NCBI RefSeq assembly: GCF_042310355.1
Contig: NZ_JBHJMR010000011.1
Coordinates: 53,288 to 117,287 of the forward strand
DNA from: Wenzhouxiangella sp042310355
Lineage (GTDB): Bacteria > Pseudomonadota > Gammaproteobacteria > Xanthomonadales > Wenzhouxiangellaceae
Length of the DNA: 64,000 bases
Direction: 5' to 3'
The notes beneath the pieces were generated by a model. It did not search any database. It was not told the origin of the DNA and was given only the letters and a program-made list of their open reading frames with translations. Positions 59,174-64,000 of this stretch are shown here, one piece after another (within the stretch, counting starts at the first letter, position 1; each line of letters opens with the position of its first letter). The position numbers and the translations under genes are program-made.

Positions 59174-60862
59174 TCAATCACGACCGCTTCGCCAGATCGA
59201 GATCAACAGCCAGACACCGCCGAGCGTCGCACCGACGAAGCCCAGGAAGCCGAACAAGGGCAAGCCGAAGGCCTGCTTGTCGCCCTGGACGTTCATGACG
59301 ATGGCCGACCCGATGATCAGGGCCGCGGTCACGATGCCGAGGGTCAGGCGGCTGGCGGCCTGGTCGAGCTGGTTGCTGACTTCCTTGAGAGAGCGGATAT
59401 CGACGTGCACCTCGATGCGGCCCTTGCTGGCGTTGCGCAGCAGTCGGCTGAGGTCGGCCGGCAGGTCGCCGAGCAGGCGCAGCGTCTGCAGCGCACTCTT
59501 GCGCATGCGCCGGGCCAGGTTGACCGGCGCATAGTGACGGCGAAGCACTTCCTCGATGATCGGTGCCGCCTCACCGGCCATGTCGAAGTCGGGATCGAGG
59601 CGCCGACCCATGCCCTCGAGCGTGAGAAAGGCCTTGAGCATCAGCACCAGGTCGGCGGGCAGGACCAGCTGGTGCTGGCGCAGCACCGCGGTGATATCGC
59701 CGATCATGGCCGACAGATCAAGCTGCTGCAGCGGCACGCCGTGGTAATGGTCGATGAACTCCTCGACGTCTTCACCCAGCTTCTCCTCGTCGACCTCGTC
59801 GTCCTCGCTCCATGCCAGCAGGATAGTCGCCGCATTCTCCGCATCGCGGGCTACCAGGCCGTGCAGCAGCTCGGCGACCTCGTGGCGGCGCTGTTCCGAA
59901 AGCCGCCCGACCATACCGAAGTCGAGCAGGCCGATGCGGTTGTCCGGCAGGTAGAGGATATTGCCGGGGTGCGGATCGGCGTGGAAAAAACCTTCTTCCA
60001 GGATCATCAGCAAGATGGCGCGGGTACCCCGCAAGGCAATCTCGTGGCGGTCCAGACCCGCTTCATCCACCGCTTCGAGATCCCGGCCGGGTATCCCTTC
60101 CAGACAGGCCTGCACGTTCAGTCGCTCTCCGCTCCACTCCCAGAAGACGTCGGGCACGACAATGCCCGAGTCCGCCTCGAGCCCGTCGGCGATGCGTTCG
60201 GCATTGCGGCACTCGGCAACGAAGTCCAGCTCGAGGCGCAGGGAGCGGGCAAAATGTCGCACCAGCAGCCGGGGCCGGTAGTGGCGCAACTCGCTCGCTT
60301 CAGACTCCAGGATCTCCGCCAGGCGCCTGAGAAGGCGCAGGTCCGCCTCGATCACCGACTTGATGCCGGGCCGCCTCACTTTCAGCGCGACTGCGGTGCC
60401 GTCCTCGAGCCAGGCGCGATGCACCTGGGCGAGTGACGCCGCAGCCAGGGGCTCGCGCTCGACGTGCTCGAAGACTTCGTCCGGCGGGGCGCCGAGATCC
60501 TCGGTCAGCTGCGCCTCGATCTTGTCCCATTCGACGGCCGGGGCATGATCCTGAAGCTTGCCGAACTCATCGAGCCACTCCGGCCCGAACAGGTCGACAC
60601 GCGTGGACAGTACCTGGCCGAGCTTGACGAAAGTCGGGCCCAGTTCCTCCAGCACCCGACGCACGCGCTCGGGCGGCTTCAAATTCGCAAGCTCCTCACC
60701 TTCTTTCCAGTGCAGGACCTTGCCGGCACGCTGCAGGGCACCGGCCATGCCGACCCGCTGCACGATGTCGCCGAAACCGTAGCGAATCAGGACCGAGGCG
60801 ATATCCTGCATGCGGCCGATATCGCGCGCCGCGCTGAGTGCCTGCCAGAGCATGCTTGCCAT
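59174..60862 (-). CDS. AarF/ABC1/UbiB family atypical kinase
   Basis: 562 residues. Family hallmarks are FVKLGQVLSTR (KxGQ), AAASLAQVHRA (Ala-rich nucleotide loop) and HADPHPGNILYLPDN with LLDFGMVG. Two C-terminal hydrophobic helices anchor it to the membrane. UbiB members are needed for ubiquinone synthesis, but no other ubi genes are here, so this could be a paralogue of the genuine UbiB. Its ATP-binding Ala-rich loop predicts ATPase rather than protein kinase activity. Confidence 0.92.
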   Translation of the reverse strand: MASMLWQALSAARDIGRMQDIASVLIRYGFGDIVQRVGMAGALQRAGKVLHWKEGEELANLKPPERVRRVLEELGPTFVKLGQVLSTRVDLFGPEWLDEFGKLQDHAPAVEWDKIEAQLTEDLGAPPDEVFEHVEREPLAAASLAQVHRAWLEDGTAVALKVRRPGIKSVIEADLRLLRRLAEILESEASELRHYRPRLLVRHFARSLRLELDFVAECRNAERIADGLEADSGIVVPDVFWEWSGERLNVQACLEGIPGRDLEAVDEAGLDRHEIALRGTRAILLMILEEGFFHADPHPGNILYLPDNRIGLLDFGMVGRLSEQRRHEVAELLHGLVARDAENAATILLAWSEDDEVDEEKLGEDVEEFIDHYHGVPLQQLDLSAMIGDITAVLRQHQLVLPADLVLMLKAFLTLEGMGRRLDPDFDMAGEAAPIIEEVLRRHYAPVNLARRMRKSALQTLRLLGDLPADLSRLLRNASKGRIEVHVDIRSLKEVSNQLDQAASRLTLGIVTAALIIGSAIVMNVQGDKQAFGLPLFGFLGFVGATLGGVWLLISIWRSGRD

Positions 60863-60967
60863 CCGTTCGAAATCAGTGCCTAGGGTAGCCGATCAGACGA
60901 GTATTCGCCGCGCGTTGCCGATGCAAAGCATCGCAACGACAAGGCGGCGCACGGTAGAATCCCGGGC

Positions 60968-61600
60968 ATGCCCTCCTCCATTCGATTCCTGATTGTCATC
61001 GCATGCGTGCTGGGACTGATCGGCTGCGCCACCACCCCGCCGGAGCGCCAGGACAACCTGTGCGAGATCTTCGAGCAGGAGCCAGGCTGGTACGATCACG
61101 CGCACAACAGCGAGCGCCGCTGGGGCGTTCCGATCGCGGTGCAGATGGCCATCGTCCAGCGCGAATCCTCGTTCCGGGCGCGCGTCAGACCCGAGCGCAC
61201 CAAGCTGCTGGGCTTCATTCCCTGGCGGCGCCCCTCCTCGGCGGCCGGATACGCCCAGGCCCAGGATCCGGCCTGGAAGGAATACCTCGAAATGACGGGT
61301 CAGTCGGCCTGGTTCACCAGCCGCTCCGACATGGCCGACGCGCTGGATTTCATCGGCTGGTACAACTACACCAGCCACCGTCACCTGGGAATCGCCCGCA
61401 ACGATGCCTACAGGCTCTACCTGGCCTATCACGAGGGCCGTACCGGCTACGAACGCGGCAGTTGGCGCGACAAGCCCAAGGTCCAGCAGACCGCTCGCGA
61501 GGTCGCCGACCGGGCCGATCGCTATGCCCGTCAGCTGCCCGCCTGCGAGGAAGGGCTCCGTTGCGCGGCCTGGTGGAAAATCTGGCCCTTCTGCCGCTGA
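60968..61600 (+). CDS. Transglycosylase SLT-domain lipoprotein
   Basis: 210 residues. The signal peptide has lipobox LIGC followed by ATT. A lysozyme-like SLT domain carries the catalytic Glu in VQRESSFRARV and the AAGYAQAQ and FIGWYNYTS motifs, the latter in place of the usual AAYNAG. It is a small murein-modifying lipoprotein, and activity is likely since the Glu is kept. Its 3' end overlaps the convergent membrane protein gene by 70 bp. Confidence 0.87.
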   Translation: MPSSIRFLIVIACVLGLIGCATTPPERQDNLCEIFEQEPGWYDHAHNSERRWGVPIAVQMAIVQRESSFRARVRPERTKLLGFIPWRRPSSAAGYAQAQDPAWKEYLEMTGQSAWFTSRSDMADALDFIGWYNYTSHRHLGIARNDAYRLYLAYHEGRTGYERGSWRDKPKVQQTAREVADRADRYARQLPACEEGLRCAAWWKIWPFCR

Positions 61601-62025
61601 ACGAACAGGCGGGCGTACAGCCAGCCGCCGACAGCGCCCGGCAGGCTGAGTAGAAGCAGTCCGGAAAGACTGCGCGCGGCGGCGATCGGTGTAATCGGCA
61701 GCATGCCGTCCATGACCAGAAGCGCGACCAGGGGCGCCAGGAATCCCGCAAGCACGAACAAGCCCGTGGACAAGGTCGGCCAGCGGCGCGCCAGGCCGCC
61801 GGCAACCGGTAGCGCCACCAGCATCGCGGCCGCGACGATGATGGCCCAGAGCGGGGCGAAACCGACCAGGTCGTGAAGCGTCGTTTCCAGCCGCTCGGAG
61901 ACCCCCACAGGCGCCCCAAGCTCGGCAATACGGGCGAGATTGAGCTGCGTCTGGATAACGCTGCCCAGACCGGCGGTGACCAACACCGCGGCCAGCCAGG
62001 CCAGAAACCACTTGAGCGCCTTCAT
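61531..62025 (-). CDS. Hypothetical four-helix membrane protein
   Basis: 164 residues, no family recognised. Four hydrophobic segments lie at about residues 5-25, 55-78, 86-108 and 118-142, followed by a basic C-terminal tail. The last 23 codons overlap the SLT lipoprotein gene on the opposite strand, so part of the tail may not be conserved. A divergent gap of 95 bp separates it from the sugar dehydrogenase gene. Confidence 0.65.
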   Translation of the reverse strand: MKALKWFLAWLAAVLVTAGLGSVIQTQLNLARIAELGAPVGVSERLETTLHDLVGFAPLWAIIVAAAMLVALPVAGGLARRWPTLSTGLFVLAGFLAPLVALLVMDGMLPITPIAAARSLSGLLLLSLPGAVGGWLYARLFVQRQKGQIFHQAAQRSPSSQAGS

Positions 62026-62120
62026 CGATATCGCCTTGCAGGAAAAGACCCCGACAGATTACCAGTACCACCGCCGCGGTCTGCTATCTTGCGTTCAACA
62101 TGCCTGTCCAGGAGACCCGA

Positions 62121-63209
62121 ATGACCCGGATTCTTTCACTGTTCCTGCTCATTTTGCTGCCCGCCGGTATTGCCGCGAAGGAACTCGAGGTCGAATCCTT
62201 CGCCGGGCCGCTCGAACACCCCTGGTCCCTGGCCTTCCTGCCTGACGGTCGCGCGCTGGTCACCGAGCGCCCGGGTCGCCTGCGCCTTATCGAGGCCGAC
62301 GGCCAACTGATCGAAGACCCTGTCGCAGGGACGCCGGGAGTGCACGCCAATAGCCAGGGCGGCCTGATGGGCCTGGCGCTGCATCCCGACTACGCCGACA
62401 ACGGCTGGATCTACCTGACCCTGGCCCACGGCACGCCTTCGGCCAACGCAACGCGCGTTGTCCGCGGCCGGCTCGCCGAAGGACGCTGGATCGACGAGGA
62501 GGTCCTGTTCACCGCGCAGCCGAACAAGGACACGCCCGTCCACTACGGCGGCCGCATGGCCTTCCTGCCCGACGGCACCTTGCTGGTCAGCGTCGGCGAC
62601 GGGTTCGACTACCGCGAGCACGCGCAGCACCTCGACAGCCACCTGGGCAAGATCATCCGAATCAACGATGACGGTAGCGTGCCCACAGACAACCCCTTCA
62701 CGGGACGGGAAGACGCGCTGCCGGAGATCTATTCCTGGGGCCATCGCAACCCGCAGGGCCTAGTGGTCGAGCCTGCAAGCGGACGCATCTGGTCGCACGA
62801 ACACGGCCCGCGCGGCGGCGACGAATTCAACCGGATCGAACCCGGCACCAACTACGGCTGGCCGATCGCCACCTACGGCGTGGACTACTCCGGAGCGCGC
62901 GTAACCCCCTTCACCACCCGAGCCGACATGACCGACCCCCTGATCGACTGGACCCCGTCCATCGCCCCGGCCGGCATGAGCCGCTACGACGGCGAAATGT
63001 TCCCCGAATGGCAGGGTGACCTCTTCGTGGCCAGCCTGGTCGAGAAAACCATCCGCCGCATCGTGCTCGACGGCGACGAGGTCGTCTCCGACGAGCCGCT
63101 CGGGCTGGAGATCGACCGACGCCTGCGCGACGTGCGGGTGGGACCGGATGGAGCGCTGTATGTGCTCACGGATGAGGCATCCGGTGAGGTTTTGCGTGTA
63201 TCTCGTTGA
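62121..63209 (+). CDS. PQQ-dependent sugar dehydrogenase family protein (YliI-like)
   Basis: 362-residue exported six-bladed beta-propeller of the soluble aldose sugar dehydrogenase family. Signal peptide to about residue 19 (AGIAAK). Family motifs are HPWSLAFLPDGRALVTERPGRL, GLMGLALHPDY, YGGRMAFLPDGTLLVSVGDG, GHRNPQGLV and HEHGPRGGDEFN. PQQ would have to be imported or made elsewhere, as no pqq genes are here. The ATG at 62121 with AGGAGA upstream was preferred to one seven codons earlier. Confidence 0.92.
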   Translation: MTRILSLFLLILLPAGIAAKELEVESFAGPLEHPWSLAFLPDGRALVTERPGRLRLIEADGQLIEDPVAGTPGVHANSQGGLMGLALHPDYADNGWIYLTLAHGTPSANATRVVRGRLAEGRWIDEEVLFTAQPNKDTPVHYGGRMAFLPDGTLLVSVGDGFDYREHAQHLDSHLGKIIRINDDGSVPTDNPFTGREDALPEIYSWGHRNPQGLVVEPASGRIWSHEHGPRGGDEFNRIEPGTNYGWPIATYGVDYSGARVTPFTTRADMTDPLIDWTPSIAPAGMSRYDGEMFPEWQGDLFVASLVEKTIRRIVLDGDEVVSDEPLGLEIDRRLRDVRVGPDGALYVLTDEASGEVLRVSR

Positions 63210-63216
63210 TCTAATT

Positions 63217-63349
63217 GGACTCGGGACTCGGGACTCGGGACTAGGGACTAGGGACTAGGGACTAGGGACTAGGGACTAGGGACTAGGGACTAGGGACTAG
63301 GGACTAGGGACTGGGGACTGGGGACTGGGGAGTCAGGAGTCAGGAGTCA
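63217..63349. repeat. Period-7 tandem array, 19 units (GGACTCG/GGACTAG/GGAGTCA)
   Basis: Units change in blocks: GGACTCG, then GGACTAG, then GGACTGG, then GGAGTCA. It begins 8 bp after the sugar dehydrogenase stop and runs directly into the 154 bp repeat. Confidence 0.95.
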
Positions 63350-63503
63350 GGGAAAACCGCTTTGGGTGTGGGGCCGGTTGGCGGCACCGGTCGGGGTGCG
63401 GGCCTCGACAAGTCAACTGCGGTTTCGCCCGGCCTGCTTCGCAGGCGCTTTCGGCGAGTACCTTTTTTCCAAAGCGAAAAAAGATACGAAAAAGCGCTTT
63501 TCA
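63350..63503. repeat. 154 bp direct repeat, copy 1
   Basis: Starts GGGAAAACCGCTTTGGGTGT and ends AAAAAGCGCTTTTCA. Contains an inverted CTTTTTTC/GAAAAAAG pair and a terminal AAAAGCGCTTTT palindrome. It differs from copy 2 at only a few positions. Confidence 0.93.
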
Positions 63504-63691
63504 AAGTCAAAGTCCCACGATCCGGGGTTTCAGGACTGACATGGGGAGGTGGCTGGCCCCTTCGCGCAGCGGGCTTCGCGAAGACTCGGTCGGAGGATCC
63601 GGTGGCGCTGGCGGGAATGGGACGAAGCCCGCACGAGGACGGCTCGGCTTCGAAGGTGGCGCGCTGCGCGCGCGGAGGCTTGATCCAGGCG

Positions 63692-63765
63692 CGTAGGATG
63701 CGTGGAGGCCCGTAGGGCCGTAACGCATCGGCCGATGCGTTGCGCTTCGCTCCACGCATCCTACG
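63692..63765. repeat. GTAG-ended palindromic repeat, copy 2
   Basis: Starts CGTAGGATGCGTGGAG and ends CTCCACGCATCCTACG, with the inner AACGCATCGGCCGATGCGTT palindrome. It is a homologue of 27688-27778. Confidence 0.85.
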
Positions 63766-63783
63766 CTTCTCATTGATATAATG

Positions 63784-63846
63784 GGACTCGGGACTCGGGA
63801 CTCGGGACTCGGGAGTCGGGAGTCGGGAGTCGGGAGTCGGGAGTCA
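63784..63846. repeat. Period-7 tandem array, 9 units (GGACTCG then GGAGTCG/A)
   Basis: Four GGACTCG units, four GGAGTCG and one GGAGTCA, running directly into the second 154 bp repeat, just as at 63217. Confidence 0.95.
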
Positions 63847-64000
63847 GGGAAAACCGCTTTGGGTGTGGGGCTGGTTAGCGGCACCGGTCGCGGTGCGGGC
63901 CTCGACAAGTCAACTGCGGTTTCGCCCGGCCTGCTTCGCAGGCGCTTTCGGCGAGTACCTTTTTTCCAAAGCGAAAAAAGATACGAAAAAGCGCTTTTCA
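63847..64000. repeat. 154 bp direct repeat, copy 2 (reaches window edge)
   Basis: Offset 497 bp from copy 1 and still matching at the last base of the window, so the repeat may be longer than seen. Confidence 0.93.

Larger units (their letters stand above)
63210..64000. other. Repeat-only region at right edge
   Basis: About 790 bp with no supported gene. It comprises two period-7 arrays, two copies of a 154 bp direct repeat and one GTAG-ended palindrome, listed separately. The remaining stretch 63504-63691 is GC-rich and shows no recognisable coding family. Confidence 0.75.

Noticed and set aside
63217..63846. Possible CRISPR array because of regular repeats
   Set aside because: Units are 7 bases with no spacers, and no cas genes are present.

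Overview
This is a 64 kb stretch of a GC-rich gammaproteobacterial chromosome. The gene order thrS-infC-rpmI-rplT-pheS-pheT-ihfA-MerR-tRNA-Pro, an MvaT-type (not H-NS-type) xenogeneic silencer, RlmB/RNase R pairing and many short-period intergenic repeats all fit a gammaproteobacterium near the Xanthomonadales/Wenzhouxiangella side of the class. That placement is inferred from gene content and order, not from a phylogeny.

Left part (1-27.5 kb), mostly housekeeping. smc runs off the left edge. It is followed by queF, a parvulin-like lipoprotein, BolA and YciI; then scpA-scpB-rluB, in which scpB and rluB share about 245 bp of dual-coding DNA. An OmpA-type lipoprotein sits next to an NtrC-family two-component pair. 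A textbook sigma-54 promoter lies in the divergent gap between that pair and a small secreted DUF4168 protein. Next come a deaminase, rlmB, rnr, an envelope trio (mltD, an M23 peptidase and an unknown lipoprotein), folE2 and tRNA-Pro(GGG). Last is the translation operon from thrS to ihfA, with an ATC start codon for infC and an inverted-repeat element wedged between pheS and pheT.

Middle part (27.5-35.2 kb), an accessory island. It holds palindromic repeats, tRNA-Val(GAC), hicBA, mvaT, and a secreted-protein gene whose composition switches abruptly from GC-rich to AT-rich inside one reading frame. A 1.72 kb tandem duplication follows, each copy carrying a RAYT-type Y1 transposase and a HepT toxin; only the outer copy keeps the complete MntA antitoxin. 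Beyond it lie a decayed ParE with its antitoxin and a free-standing ParD-like antitoxin.

Right part (35.3-64 kb). mfd, marC, and a divergent pair of D-2-hydroxyglutarate dehydrogenase-like flavoprotein and serA come first. A copper/silver export cluster follows (CopL-like protein, CusC, CusB, CusA, DUF411 protein), interrupted by an inverted-repeat element and carrying a period-7 repeat inside cusA. Then come PLD-family, YhhN, SLC13 and M13 peptidase genes, an aromatic amino acid decarboxylase, a TrkA-domain K+ channel, a DUF6394 protein, an AarF/UbiB kinase, a small SLT lipoprotein and a PQQ-type sugar dehydrogenase. The window ends in period-7 arrays, each leading into a copy of a 154 bp direct repeat.

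The points most worth following are the sigma-54/two-component/DUF4168 module, the chimeric AT-rich secreted gene facing mvaT, the RAYT-HepT duplication with its antitoxin-less copy, the scpB/rluB dual-coding overlap, and the repeat array inside cusA.
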